This document shows positions 1 through 8,859 of a stretch of 64,000 nt of DNA, one piece after another. The DNA lies in NCBI RefSeq assembly GCF_014212125.1, contig NZ_JACJVP010000032.1:38712-102711 (forward strand), read 5' to 3'. Source of the stretch: Cohnella nanjingensis. Its GTDB lineage: Bacteria > Bacillota > Bacilli > Paenibacillales > Paenibacillaceae. The stretch's first letter is position 1. Every line of letters begins with the position of its first letter. A program made the translations under genes and the position numbers. The notes below the pieces were generated by a model that worked only from the letters and a program-made list of their open reading frames with translations, was not told where the DNA came from and made no database searches.

Positions 1-27
1 TACATTTACAACTGTTCGGTCGGAGTT

Positions 28-115
28 GGAGGTCCGGAGGTCTGGAGGTCTGGAGGTCTGGAGTTCTGGAGGTCTGGAGGTCCGGAGGTCTGGAGGTCCG
101 GAGATCCGGAGGTCT
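28..115. repeat. 8-bp minisatellite, about 11 units
   Basis: Eleven consecutive copies of the 8-bp unit GGAGGTCY can be counted. Single-base variants occur in two units (ggagttct, ggagatcc). The unit length is not a multiple of three, so it would shift frame if translated. It lies in the gene-free first 200 bases, with the truncated GTPase remnant downstream. Confidence 0.9.
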
Positions 116-204
116 GATAAATCTATGATGATGGAACAATAGGTGCATAGAATGTCAGAATGTCCGCTTACCACCAAATAAGAATCAGATAGGCCATGTA
201 GAAT

Positions 205-360
205 TTATCGTTGCAGCTCGTAAAGCCGGAAGACGATGACCGCGATTTTCTGACCGTGATCCGCCGTAAGCACATGATTAAGCAAAGTTGTCTTGCCTGC
301 TCCTAGAAAACCGGTTAGCACGGTGACGGGAATGCGGGTATCGACGGGGGAGACTGTCAT
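205..360 (-). pseudogene. truncated CobW/COG0523 metal-chaperone GTPase
   Basis: This 51-codon frame starts at an ATG behind a good ribosome site (AAGGAG) and reads into a P-loop, [12 protein letters not shown], the N-terminal signature of CobW/YciC (COG0523) GTPases. The core strand KIAVIV follows, but the expected family continuation (an NEFGE-type motif) is replaced by an unrelated tail, FRLYELQR, and a stop. Family members are about 300-400 residues, so at least 85 percent is missing. The remnant keeps its start, ribosome site and a Zur-like operator. Family members deliver or help allocate zinc and related metals under zinc limitation. The break was probably a deletion. Any product could not contain a complete GTPase fold. 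Confidence 0.75.
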
Positions 361-386
361 TGCTTTTCACTCCTTCAGATGTTTAT

Positions 387-407
387 TAAATGTAATAATT
401 ACTATTA
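387..407 (-). promoter_or_regulatory. Zur-like operator
   Basis: The core GTAATAATTAC (392-402) is a perfect 5-1-5 palindrome matching the centre of the Bacillus Zur box (AAATCGTAATNATTACGATTT); the flanks match partly. It lies about 30 bases upstream of the start of the truncated COG0523 GTPase, whose relatives are classic Zur targets. The assignment is by consensus match and context. Confidence 0.6.
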
Positions 408-517
408 AGAGAATAATGGATGAAGAATCGCTTGTCAAACGTACGGAACGATCCGTTGTCTGAAATATCATCATGTTCATGTGGAGGTTCAATAGGATCG
501 GAGCTTTGCGGCATGAT

Positions 518-554
518 GACAACGTCCCGCATCCGATGGATGCGGGACGTTGTC
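518..554 (-). terminator. perfect 17-bp hairpin downstream of fda
   Basis: GACAACGTCCCGCATCC (518-534) pairs perfectly with 538-554 across a 3-base loop. It sits 40 bases past the stop of the aldolase gene and probably ends or stabilises that transcript. There is no U-tract on either strand, so it is not a canonical intrinsic terminator. Confidence 0.55.
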
Positions 555-593
555 GCGGGATGAAGAAGGGGATAGGGGATGAGGGGATGTCTC

Positions 594-1481
594 TTATCGA
601 ATAGAAGCTTCGTAAATGTCCCGAACGGATTGGGACAGCATCGCGTCGAATTCCTCGTCGGTCTGTCCGGCAGCGAGTCCCTGCGACAGGGCGCGCGAGA
701 AGCTGGCGATCAATCCGTGATGGCGCGCGAGCTTCTCGTTGGCTTCCGCTTGCGAGTAGCCGCCGGACAGCGCCACGACCCGCACGACATGCGGATCCGC
801 CATCAGATCGCTGTAGAAGTTGTCTTCCGTCGGGATGGAGAGTTTAAGCATGATTTTCTCGTCATCGCCAAGGGCCGACAACTGCTCGACGATCGCCGCC
901 TTCAACAGCTTTTCCGAGGCAGCCTTGTCCGCGCTGTAGATATCGACTTCCGGTTCGATGATCGGAACCAGGCCCTTGGCTATGATTTGTTTGCCGATGG
1001 CGAACTGCTGCTCCACGACTTTGCGGATGCCGGCGGGATTGGCTTCCTTAATGACCGACCGCATCTTCGTCCCGAAGATGTTGCGCCCGACCGCCCGCTT
1101 TAACAAGTCGTCCAGATCGGGGATGGGCTTCAGGAGCTGAACCCCGTCTTCCGGGTCGGCGAGCCCTTTGTCGACTTTGAGGAACGGTACGATGCCCTTC
1201 CGCTCCCAGAGATAATCGGCGGTCCATTGACCGTCGATGGCACGGTCCATCGTGTTCTCGAATAAGATCGCGCCTAAGATGTGCCGGGAATCGAATGCGG
1301 GACTCTTGATGATGCGCGTTCTCATCTCGTGCACCAAGGCGTACATCTCATCCTCGTTGGAATAGCTGTTTTCCGCAACGCCATACTGCAACAGTGCCTT
1401 GGGGGTGCTTCCGCCGCTCTGGTCCAAGGCCGCGATAAAGCCTTTGCCCTTACGGATTCGATCCAATTGCTCGGCATTCAT
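594..1481 (-). CDS. fda: class I fructose-bisphosphate aldolase
   Basis: This 295-residue cytosolic protein cleaves fructose 1,6-bisphosphate to dihydroxyacetone phosphate and glyceraldehyde 3-phosphate through a Schiff-base lysine (EC 4.1.2.13), in glycolysis and gluconeogenesis. The N-terminus carries the family signature [17 protein letters not shown]. Further blocks match the Staphylococcus-type class I enzyme, including [30 protein letters not shown] (candidate Schiff-base lysine) and LSGGYS. Length is normal for the family. The ATG is preceded by AAGGGAAGGAG. The gene stands alone, with an extended -10 promoter carrying a palindrome upstream and a strong hairpin downstream. It is unrelated to the zinc-dependent class II enzyme, which many Firmicutes also have. 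Confidence 0.95.
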   Translation of the reverse strand: MNAEQLDRIRKGKGFIAALDQSGGSTPKALLQYGVAENSYSNEDEMYALVHEMRTRIIKSPAFDSRHILGAILFENTMDRAIDGQWTADYLWERKGIVPFLKVDKGLADPEDGVQLLKPIPDLDDLLKRAVGRNIFGTKMRSVIKEANPAGIRKVVEQQFAIGKQIIAKGLVPIIEPEVDIYSADKAASEKLLKAAIVEQLSALGDDEKIMLKLSIPTEDNFYSDLMADPHVVRVVALSGGYSQAEANEKLARHHGLIASFSRALSQGLAAGQTDEEFDAMLSQSVRDIYEASIR

Positions 1482-1531
1482 GGATAGTTCTCCTTCCCTT
1501 TGGTGGACTGAATGGCATCTTTGATATCATC

Positions 1532-1555
1532 ATTATAGCACTTGGACGGTCCAAG
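1532..1555 (-). promoter_or_regulatory. fda promoter with 15-bp palindromic operator
   Basis: On the minus strand an extended -10 element TGCTATAAT (TATAAT at 1537-1532) lies upstream of fda, with no recognisable -35 at 17 bases. The perfect palindrome CTTGGAC-G-GTCCAAG (1541-1555) abuts the -10 on its upstream side. This position suits a transcription factor acting at the promoter; a MerR-type activator, which binds the -35/-10 spacer, is one possibility. Confidence 0.55.
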
Positions 1556-1656
1556 CGGCGACATAGGCACACCTTGTCAGTCAGGAAGCGTGATTAACAA
1601 GCGAATGAAATGGATTTGGTTCGCGCATCCTACACGCAAGGAGGCGAAAACTGAAA

Positions 1657-2148
1657 ATGTATAAAAAATTTGGGGTAGTGGCGTTGACTATGTTGCTTGT
1701 TTTTGTCGGAACAGGATGTACGAAACATAATGGTTTAAAAACGAATCAATATAAAGCACGTTCAACTCAACAAAGTACAAACGCCAATTCGACACATCCT
1801 TCCTTTAACAAAAAGGTTTCTGAAAAAATCACAAAGCATGTTATGACAGTTAAGGGCGTTAAAAAAGCAACTGTCTTTGTGCATGATCGCGATGCGATTG
1901 TCGGCATCGATGTAAAAGATGGCGAAAATACGACAAGGGTTGCGCAGAACGTGCGGAATAGCGCCGAAAAGGCCGAATCTGGATACAAAGTCCATGTAAC
2001 GGCAGATAAAAATCTGCATACTCGTATACAAACCATTCATACGCAAAGTTTGGCGCCTCTGGACGGTCATCCGGTTCGAAACTTTGCGGAAGATGTCAGG
2101 ATTCTCATTCGCGATATTGGCCAAACTGCTACTGCTCCTTTCCGTTGA
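1657..2148 (+). CDS. YhcN/YlaJ-family sporulation lipoprotein
   Basis: This 163-residue protein has a lipoprotein signal peptide with a lipobox ending VGTGC (Cys21). A polar, low-complexity stretch follows, then a compact domain of roughly residues 60-140 with the pattern VMTVKGVKKATVFVHDRDAIVGIDV. That pattern is typical of the Spore_YhcN_YlaJ family, made during sporulation in Bacillus and membrane-associated in the spore; its biochemical role is unknown. The ATG at 1657 has a strong AAGGAGG 11 bases upstream. Its base composition is more AT-rich than its neighbours. It is monocistronic and converges on the gerC-like gene across a shared hairpin. The family call is by motif. Confidence 0.8.
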   Translation: MYKKFGVVALTMLLVFVGTGCTKHNGLKTNQYKARSTQQSTNANSTHPSFNKKVSEKITKHVMTVKGVKKATVFVHDRDAIVGIDVKDGENTTRVAQNVRNSAEKAESGYKVHVTADKNLHTRIQTIHTQSLAPLDGHPVRNFAEDVRILIRDIGQTATAPFR

Positions 2149-2235
2149 AGCGGGGTGCGTTAACGCTCGCGAGCAGGGACGGTTATCCTATCCCAAGCGA
2201 TGACCATCACGAATGGAAGGCTTGATTCCCAAAAG

Positions 2236-2274
2236 GGGTCATCCCGTAAGCGAACCGCTTAAGGGATGACCCTT
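2236..2274. terminator. bidirectional terminator
   Basis: GGGTCATCCC (2236-2245) pairs with GGGATGACCC (2263-2272), with an inner stem TAAGCG/CGCTTA. T-rich sequence follows on the plus strand and a shorter TTTT lies on the minus strand. It separates two convergent genes. Confidence 0.8.
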
Positions 2275-2302
2275 CTTTTCTTACGACCCGCGGCAAGTCG
2301 GG

Positions 2303-3457
2303 TTATTCAAGCACGTAGGTTCTGAGCATGCCGCTATGCATGAGCTTGATATCGACGTCGATCGATTCCAGCGAATCTTTGGTCAAATGAACGTTACCTT
2401 GTTTTTCGATTCGCTTCCACCTATCGTAATGATGTACATACGTGGAGTAGTCAAGTTGGTAGATATCCGCTTTTAACGCAACCGCGTGAAGGAATGTCTC
2501 CCGGATCTCCTTCCGGATAAGGGATTTCGCGAGTCGCTTCATTTCCTGCTCGGTTGCGGCGTCGTTCATCTCGACGATATTGCCCTTAACGGACAGTTTG
2601 ATTCGGTAACGGGGCAACCCCTTCACGAATGTCTCCCTCATTTTCACCTTGGGACTCCCTAACGATAGAACCCCGATCACCCGACCGCCGTCCATGATCG
2701 GAAGCGGCGTTCGCTCCGTCCCCGGGTTCATCCAGCGCAGCCCGATCAGTTGATCGTTGCTCAGCCATCCTTTGACGGTCTTGCCGCTGATGAGGAAGGC
2801 GCCGCTAACTTGCAGTTTGGGTTCCGCCTCCCGGTTCTTTTTCCATTGACTCTGGTTGACGCTAAGCGTGGGCAGAACGACGGTCTTGCCGGGCTCCAGA
2901 ATGTCCGCAAAAAAATGAAGCCAGCGAATCGGTTTGATCCACGATCTTTGTTTGTAATTGCTAATCGGTTCGTGAAGAATCGTCGATATGGAAGACATAT
3001 TGAATAAATCGGGCGTCGTGAACAACGTTTCGATGTTATCCCGCGTCCCGTAAATCCATTGCGAGAAGCGCGTATCGTAAAACCGGTCATAAGCGTCCTC
3101 GAATCCCTGAACCCCTTCTTTCAAAGCGGCTTCCGTCACGACGATCGAGGTGATATGGCTCCACAGCGTTTTTTGCTGAGCCGTCTGATACAAATGGTTG
3201 GCGGCCATGTTGACGGTTGCCCCTACCCCTTTCCCGACATAAGTAACGGGCGGAGACTCGCTCTTCCCTTTTTCCTGTTTCGCCACGTAACTGAAGTCAA
3301 GCATCTGCGCGAACATGGTATGCCGATGATCGGCATAGTCGAAGGCGATCGCGGATACGTATCGATTTTTTTCGATGTCGGAGCTGTCCCAACATCCGGT
3401 TAGCGATAACGTCGCGAGCGCGGCCGAGGCTATTCCAACGATCCGAATCGGATTCAT
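2303..3457 (-). CDS. GerC-type spore germination lipoprotein (Ger(x)C)
   Basis: This 384-residue lipoprotein is the C subunit of a GerA-type nutrient germinant receptor in the spore inner membrane. The signal peptide ends LTGC (Cys22) and is followed by the family opening WDSSDIEKNRYVSAIAFDY. A conserved internal stretch, GAFLISGKTVKGWLS, falls in the middle domain, and the C-terminal helical domain carries the usual ETFLHAVALKADIYQL block. Length is normal. It is the last gene of a B-A-C operon on the minus strand, 8 bases after the GerA gene and preceded by AAGGACAG. It shares a bidirectional terminator with the YhcN-like gene. Expression in the forespore is expected for this family, but I did not find a convincing SigG promoter. 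Confidence 0.9.
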   Translation of the reverse strand: MNPIRIVGIASAALATLSLTGCWDSSDIEKNRYVSAIAFDYADHRHTMFAQMLDFSYVAKQEKGKSESPPVTYVGKGVGATVNMAANHLYQTAQQKTLWSHITSIVVTEAALKEGVQGFEDAYDRFYDTRFSQWIYGTRDNIETLFTTPDLFNMSSISTILHEPISNYKQRSWIKPIRWLHFFADILEPGKTVVLPTLSVNQSQWKKNREAEPKLQVSGAFLISGKTVKGWLSNDQLIGLRWMNPGTERTPLPIMDGGRVIGVLSLGSPKVKMRETFVKGLPRYRIKLSVKGNIVEMNDAATEQEMKRLAKSLIRKEIRETFLHAVALKADIYQLDYSTYVHHYDRWKRIEKQGNVHLTKDSLESIDVDIKLMHSGMLRTYVLE

Positions 3458-3465
3458 GACTGTCC

Positions 3466-4917
3466 TTACTCCTTATCTTCGAGATCCGGTCGTCTTAGCA
3501 TGACCGGCTTCTTGTCTTTCCAACGCTTCGGAACGTCCAATACCGCCTTTAGAATATCCTTGAACGAGACCGGGGATAGTGGTTCCAAATATCCGATGCC
3601 CAGCGAGCTTAGTCCCGACAAATAGACGACAATGGAGAACATGCCGATAAAAAAGCCGAACATGCCAAGTACGGAAGAGACGATCAGTACATACAGCCTC
3701 ATGACGCTGACGGTTCCGCTAAGAGACAAGTTAACTAGCGTAAATGTCGATACGGCCGTAACCGCCGAAACGACCAGCATCGTAGGAGACGTTAACCCCG
3801 CGCGAATCGCCGCATCGCCGACGATCAAACCTCCGACGACCGCTACCGTTTGGCCAACGGCCTTCGGAAGTCGGGCCCCCGCCTCGCGAAACAACTCGAA
3901 CATTCCCAGCATGAGCACCGCCTCCATCGAGACCGAGAGCGGCAGGCCGACTCTGGAGTTGGCCACGGTGGCCAGCAGACGGAAAGGCAATTGCTCGCTG
4001 TTGAAAGCGCATAACGCGACCCAAAAACCCGGCAAAAAAATGGCGACGAATAGACCGATCATACGAAGCAAGCGTTCGAAAGCCACGAAGTAATACGGCA
4101 AATGCAAATCTTCCGGCGACTTGATCTGCTCCAACAAATTGCTTGGAAAGATGAGGGCCATCGGCGATCCGTTCATCAGCACCGCCAGGCGTCCCCGCAC
4201 CAAGGACTCAGCGACGAAATCGGGCCTTCCGATGTAATCGATCAGCGGGAAGAGGGGGGATTTTGAATCTCCCAGCGCTTCTTCCAATTGGGAACTGCTC
4301 AGCAACGACTCGGATTCAAACGCTTTGATCCGGTCGCGCGCTTCCTTGATCAAGGCGGAGGGGGCGATTCCGCTTATATGCATCAGGGACACTTCCGTCC
4401 TGGAATGGTCCCCCAACGTAAATTTTTCATTGTGTAGTTTGGAGGTGCGCAATCGTTTGCGGATTAACGCGACGTTCGTCGACAACTCTTCGGTAAACCC
4501 GTCCCGGGGGCCTTTTAACGAAATTTCGGTTAATGATTCCGAAGGGGTTCTCTTTGGAATGTTCTCCATGTTATGGGCGAAAAACCGTTTCGTCCGATGA
4601 TGAAGCAGAAGCAGCGCCCCGCTGAACAGGCGGAGCGACAAGTCCTCGTCGGATTGCAGCTCCGTCAGCTCCAATCGGGCCTGCAGGGCGGTCCACGCTT
4701 CAGAATCGGATTTGCCGCTGCGGAACGACTGCTCCAAGGAGGGGAGAACGGTCTCGGACAACTGCTTGCTGTCCCCCATCCCTTCGCAATAAACCAACGT
4801 AAACGTCTCACCCGTTTCGCCGAAGGCGTTGGTGCTGATTTTGATATCCTCGCTGCCCCGATAATACGAACGCAGCTTCTCCTCATCCCACTCATGAATG
4901 TAGCTTTTCTTGTTCAT
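3466..4917 (-). CDS. GerA-type spore germination receptor subunit
   Basis: This 483-residue membrane protein is the A subunit of a germinant receptor. A soluble N-terminal half carries the family block KGPRDGFTEELSTNVALIRK, followed by about five membrane segments. These include MEAVLMLGMFELFREAG and PKAVGQTVAVVGGLIVGDAA, both highly conserved in GerAA/GerBA proteins. The start is the ATG at 4917, which overlaps the stop of the GerB gene as ATGA. The frame stays open upstream inside GerB, but that extension lacks family similarity. The tight B-A-C coupling suggests stoichiometric synthesis. The germinant is unknown. A paralogous subunit lies in the divergent operon at 6195. Confidence 0.92.
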   Translation of the reverse strand: MNKKSYIHEWDEEKLRSYYRGSEDIKISTNAFGETGETFTLVYCEGMGDSKQLSETVLPSLEQSFRSGKSDSEAWTALQARLELTELQSDEDLSLRLFSGALLLLHHRTKRFFAHNMENIPKRTPSESLTEISLKGPRDGFTEELSTNVALIRKRLRTSKLHNEKFTLGDHSRTEVSLMHISGIAPSALIKEARDRIKAFESESLLSSSQLEEALGDSKSPLFPLIDYIGRPDFVAESLVRGRLAVLMNGSPMALIFPSNLLEQIKSPEDLHLPYYFVAFERLLRMIGLFVAIFLPGFWVALCAFNSEQLPFRLLATVANSRVGLPLSVSMEAVLMLGMFELFREAGARLPKAVGQTVAVVGGLIVGDAAIRAGLTSPTMLVVSAVTAVSTFTLVNLSLSGTVSVMRLYVLIVSSVLGMFGFFIGMFSIVVYLSGLSSLGIGYLEPLSPVSFKDILKAVLDVPKRWKDKKPVMLRRPDLEDKE

Positions 4918-6053
4918 GCCCCTGCCCCTTTCTTGCGCGCAGTCCATACTACCGTCAATAGCAGCCATAAGGAGGAGAAGAGAATAATGGCGAAAGCGCC
5001 GATATAGTACCATCTGACGATGCGCAGATAAACCATATCGTTGATCATCGGTATGGCTACCAGCAGCAGCAAAATGCCGGCTACGATGGCGATCGTGTAT
5101 TTTCGCGAACGCTCGCTCTTGCTTTTCAGCAAATCGGCGATCAAATAAAGCATCAGCGAAATACGGATAAAGGCGCCCGCAAGCCATTGGTAGATCGACA
5201 GAAAATCCAGGTGGGAAACGTAGTCTCCGATCCGGACCAGCCGCCATTGCTCGAAGGTCGGGTATCTGATCTGCGCGGACTTATATCCGAAGGAGGCAAT
5301 GGACCCCGCCAAAGGACCGATGGTCAATCCGGATATGATCAGCACCAGAATCATGAGATGATACCACTTGAATTTGCCGCGGATATGATGCTGAATCAGC
5401 ACGAGAATGAATATCTCGATAAAGCTGCCGGCTGCATACATCATGCAAGATGCGATCGAGGAGAAGCGGTTCGTAAAGAGGGGAAAGAGAAGGGCATAAC
5501 GCTTGAATTGGAAATTCGCCGACATGACGAAATAACCGAGCACCCAGACGGCAGGCAGCAACACTCCCGCGCAGATGGCAATGGATCGGATGCCTTTCAT
5601 GGCCGAATAAACGCAGAGCGCGAGCAAGGAGAGAGCCGTCACCAGAATCGGGGTTTCCGGCAAGTACGAAGTCCTTGTCCAGACGATCACTTCTTTGAAC
5701 GTCACAAAAGCGTTCGTCAGGAAAAAGGATAGAAACGGGACGAGTAGAAGCAGGGCTAAAGCAGGGTGAGCGTGCGTGCGAAGCCACGATAAAATGTTCG
5801 TCTGGCGGGTTTTTTTGGCGATCCAGTAGGGCAGCAGCGTCCACAACAGGCAGAGGGGGAGCACTAGAATGACGCTGATCCAGGAATCTTTATTGGCGGT
5901 ATGGAGGAGCAAAGGGATGATCGTCACGTGGTTGTCGAGGCCGATCGCCATGATCAAGACCATGCTGGCCTGTAGAATGGTAATGCTTCCTTTGGGCAGC
6001 AAGGCTCGTATCCCTCCTCGGACTCGGTCACTCCAAGTATGGACAGTTACCAA
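4914..6053 (-). CDS. GerB-type germinant receptor permease subunit
   Basis: This 379-residue protein has about ten membrane segments and belongs to the endospore germination permease family (APC superfamily, Spore_permease). The N-terminus shows the usual GSITILQASMVLIMAIG segment, and the rest alternates hydrophobic spans with short loops. GerB subunits are thought to bind the germinant and open an ion channel. It is the first gene of the minus-strand operon and is coupled to the GerA gene by an ATGA overlap. The start at 6053 gives a normal family N-terminus. The 140 bases upstream separate it from the divergent second operon and must hold both promoters. Confidence 0.9.
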   Translation of the reverse strand: MVTVHTWSDRVRGGIRALLPKGSITILQASMVLIMAIGLDNHVTIIPLLLHTANKDSWISVILVLPLCLLWTLLPYWIAKKTRQTNILSWLRTHAHPALALLLLVPFLSFFLTNAFVTFKEVIVWTRTSYLPETPILVTALSLLALCVYSAMKGIRSIAICAGVLLPAVWVLGYFVMSANFQFKRYALLFPLFTNRFSSIASCMMYAAGSFIEIFILVLIQHHIRGKFKWYHLMILVLIISGLTIGPLAGSIASFGYKSAQIRYPTFEQWRLVRIGDYVSHLDFLSIYQWLAGAFIRISLMLYLIADLLKSKSERSRKYTIAIVAGILLLLVAIPMINDMVYLRIVRWYYIGAFAIILFSSLWLLLTVVWTARKKGAGA

Positions 6054-6194
6054 TCTAATTAGCCCTCTCCGCGCGACAAAAAATCCATACCGAATGCAGT
6101 TGCCGGCCGAACGCTAAGACGCAGCTGGCCTTCATGTTTCAATGCCCTCACTTATGATCAAACTAGGTTGGTGAGGAAAGCGAGGGGACATGGA

Positions 6195-7640
6195 GTGAAA
6201 CGGAATAACCGTCCGCTACAAGAGCAAATCGGACAATTCAAAAGCGAGTTGGGCAACAGCGCCGACTTGTCCATACGCGAATGCGCCGTTGGGGTCAAAC
6301 AAATACCGATCGCGGTCCTATGGCTGGACGGGATTGTTGACACCCAATCGCTGAATGAAGGCGTGCTGGCTCCGTTGATTTCTCGTACCCGAGAGTTAGA
6401 CGTGACCGCGCATGAAGACTTATATATATGGCTTCAAAATTCCGTCATCACCGCCAAAAAAGTATCGCATGCGCTATCGATCGATCAGGCGATTACGCTT
6501 CTGCTTTCCGGGCATTCGATTGTGGTCATGGACGGATGCGAGGGGAGCATCGCAGTCGAGACTTTGGGAATTGAGACGCGCAGCATCGAGGAACCTGCTT
6601 CCACGGTCGTTGTGCGAGGCCCGCGCGACGGGTTCGTTGAATCGCTCGAGGTGAATGTGTCTCTCATTCGCCGGCGAATCCAGAACAAGAAGCTGCGAGT
6701 AGAAGCGATGACGGTCGGCAGCGTTACCCATACCTCAATCCTGATCCTCTATTTACAGGACCGCGCTCCGGAGGAGACCGTCGCCGAAGTGCGCAGACGT
6801 CTGAGTCAAATTCATATCGATGCCGTTCTCGAGTCGCATTATATTGAAGAAATCATCAGAGACAATGCCCGGTCCCTTTTCCCTACCGTCTACAGCACGG
6901 AACGTCCGGACGATATCGCGGGCGGAATCGTCGAAGGCAGGGTTGCGCTAATGGTCAATGGCACGCCGTTCGTCCTGCTCGTCCCGTGTACGCTATTTCA
7001 TTTGATGAAGACTTCGGAAGATTATTATTTAGCTTACCCGGTGGCGACCTTCGTCCGCTGGCTTCGTTATATCGGCTTGTTCATTGCCTTATTATTTCCA
7101 TCCCTATATGTGGGCGTGCTCATGTTTCATCCCGAGATGGTTCCGCCGTATCTCCTGAGCAGTATACTTTCCGCGCGCGAAGGCGTTCCGTTTCCGCTGT
7201 TGATCGAAGCGCTTCTCATGGAGCTCACCTTCGAAGGTTTGCGAGAAGCCGGTATTCGGATGCCGCGCGCGGTCGGTTCGGCTATCAGCATCGTCGGGGC
7301 GCTTGTTATCGGGGAATCGGCAGTCAGAGCGGGGATCATTTCTTCTCCGACCGTCATTATCGTTGCCGGCACAGCTATTTCCTCTTTTATTATTCCATCC
7401 ATCGACCTGTCGGGCACCATACGATTGCTCCGGTTTTTCATGCTGATTTGCGCTTCGTTGTTTGGATTATACGGCGTTTTATTCGGTTTGATCCTAATTG
7501 GCATTCATTTAACGACGCTCCGCTCCTTCGGGATCTCGTATCTGGCCCCTATTGCTCCGTACAAGAAGGATGAAGCCCGGAAAACCTTGATTCGCGTACC
7601 CTGGTGGACACTACGAACCCATTCCAGAAGACATCGGTGA
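6195..7640 (+). CDS. GerA-type spore germination receptor subunit (second operon)
   Basis: This protein of about 481 residues is paralogous to the A subunit at 3466. It contains the RGPRDGFVESLEVNVSLIRRR block, ALLMELTFEGLREAG, PRAVGSAISIVGALVIGESA and a C-terminal cluster of membrane helices. I chose GTG at 6195 because GAGGGG lies 7 bases upstream. In-frame TTG at 6168 and GTG at 6171 exist but have almost no ribosome site. It begins an A-C-B operon on the plus strand. Sequence divergence from the other A subunit suggests a different germinant specificity. Confidence 0.9.
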   Translation: MKRNNRPLQEQIGQFKSELGNSADLSIRECAVGVKQIPIAVLWLDGIVDTQSLNEGVLAPLISRTRELDVTAHEDLYIWLQNSVITAKKVSHALSIDQAITLLLSGHSIVVMDGCEGSIAVETLGIETRSIEEPASTVVVRGPRDGFVESLEVNVSLIRRRIQNKKLRVEAMTVGSVTHTSILILYLQDRAPEETVAEVRRRLSQIHIDAVLESHYIEEIIRDNARSLFPTVYSTERPDDIAGGIVEGRVALMVNGTPFVLLVPCTLFHLMKTSEDYYLAYPVATFVRWLRYIGLFIALLFPSLYVGVLMFHPEMVPPYLLSSILSAREGVPFPLLIEALLMELTFEGLREAGIRMPRAVGSAISIVGALVIGESAVRAGIISSPTVIIVAGTAISSFIIPSIDLSGTIRLLRFFMLICASLFGLYGVLFGLILIGIHLTTLRSFGISYLAPIAPYKKDEARKTLIRVPWWTLRTHSRRHR

Positions 7641-7653
7641 TTGGGGGAACGGC

Positions 7654-8841
7654 ATGCATACTTGGAAGCGCCCCTATTCCCGCTTGGGGCTTCGTTTATT
7701 AAAGGGATTTTCCCTTCTATTTTTGTTGCTTGTAATGAGCGGATGCTGGGGGCAAAAAAATATCGATCAACTCACGGTAGTCGCGGCGATCGGGCTGGAT
7801 GCCGCCCCGGACGATCGAATCGAGATGAGCGTACAATTGGTGAATCCTACGCTGCCCGTAGCTGCAGGCGCAGGCGGACAGCGGCGACCGTTCGCCATGT
7901 ATGCCGCCGAAGGCGACACGATTTTCGAGGCGATGGAGCAGATTCGCAAACAGGCGAAAAAAAATCTTTTTTTTCCGCAATCGCGAATCATTCTGATCGA
8001 AGAGGAGCTGGCCCGACGCGGAATTGAAGAATATACGGATTTCTTTTGGCGCGACACGCAGCAGAACCCGCTCAGCTGGATCTTGATCTCTAAACAACCC
8101 GCCCGCGATACGCTGCAGAAGTCGAAGGAATTGGAAGATGTCCCCTCCGAAGAATGGAGCGATTTTATTAAAAACAGACGCGGGAATTCATCCGTTACTT
8201 TGGAGCTGTATAAGTTTCTGCCGCGGCTGGATCAAGTCGGTTTCCAAGCGTACGCGGCAGGCATAGCTCCGGTATCCAAGGGCGGGGAAGAGACCATGGC
8301 CATTCGCGAAATAGCTGTTTTCAAGCAGCATAAGCTGGTGGGTTGGCTGACCGATAGGCAAGCGCAAGTCCTTGGCTGGCTGCAAGGCAAGTCGCACAAC
8401 GGAATGATCCAATTTGAGCTGCAAGATCGAGGACCGAAGCCTGTCGTATTCGAATTGAAACAAATCAAAGTGCGACTGGTTCCCAGTGTTTACCGCAATC
8501 GGGTTGCGTATCGCGTCGGGATCAGGGCAAAGGCCGAGCTCAAATCCTCCGTAAAAAGTCTTGACTTGACAGATGTTCAAACGAATCGGTTATTGGAAAA
8601 GAAATTGGCCGCGCAAATCCGGGAATCCGTCGAACAAACGATTGAACGCGTATGCAGAACATATAACAGCGATGTCATCGGGTTCGGCGAAGCTTTGCAT
8701 CAATCCTACCCGCGGCAATGGAAACGGATGAAGAAGCGCTGGAACGAAGAGTTGGCTGATCTGGACGTTCAGGTCAGCGTATCGGTTCCCATTATTAAAA
8801 CCGGATTGAAAAGCGATCAACGCGGATTACAACCGGAATGA
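7654..8841 (+). CDS. GerC-type spore germination lipoprotein (second operon)
   Basis: This 395-residue lipoprotein has a lipobox LVMSGC (Cys31) followed directly by WGQKNIDQLTVVAAIGLD, the standard Ger(x)C opening. The middle domain has the conserved EIAVFKQHKLVGWLTDRQ stretch, and the C-terminal domain ends in the long helices typical of the family. It follows the GerA gene by 13 bases and has a GGGGGA ribosome site. In this operon the C gene lies between A and B, unlike the neighbouring minus-strand operon where it is last. Role: peripheral inner-spore-membrane subunit needed for receptor assembly and function. Confidence 0.9.
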   Translation: MHTWKRPYSRLGLRLLKGFSLLFLLLVMSGCWGQKNIDQLTVVAAIGLDAAPDDRIEMSVQLVNPTLPVAAGAGGQRRPFAMYAAEGDTIFEAMEQIRKQAKKNLFFPQSRIILIEEELARRGIEEYTDFFWRDTQQNPLSWILISKQPARDTLQKSKELEDVPSEEWSDFIKNRRGNSSVTLELYKFLPRLDQVGFQAYAAGIAPVSKGGEETMAIREIAVFKQHKLVGWLTDRQAQVLGWLQGKSHNGMIQFELQDRGPKPVVFELKQIKVRLVPSVYRNRVAYRVGIRAKAELKSSVKSLDLTDVQTNRLLEKKLAAQIRESVEQTIERVCRTYNSDVIGFGEALHQSYPRQWKRMKKRWNEELADLDVQVSVSVPIIKTGLKSDQRGLQPE

Positions 8842-8859
8842 GCGAAAGGAGGAGGAGCG

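Noticed and set aside
28-115. CRISPR array
   Set aside because: Units are 8 bp with no spacers; this is a simple tandem repeat.
4918-5247. Longer N-terminus for the minus-strand GerA subunit
   Set aside because: It is a shadow of the gerB gene; the family N-terminus and ATGA coupling place the start at 4917.
6054-6194. SigG-type promoters between the divergent ger operons
   Set aside because: Partial matches exist on both strands but none fits both elements with acceptable spacing, so I did not annotate them.
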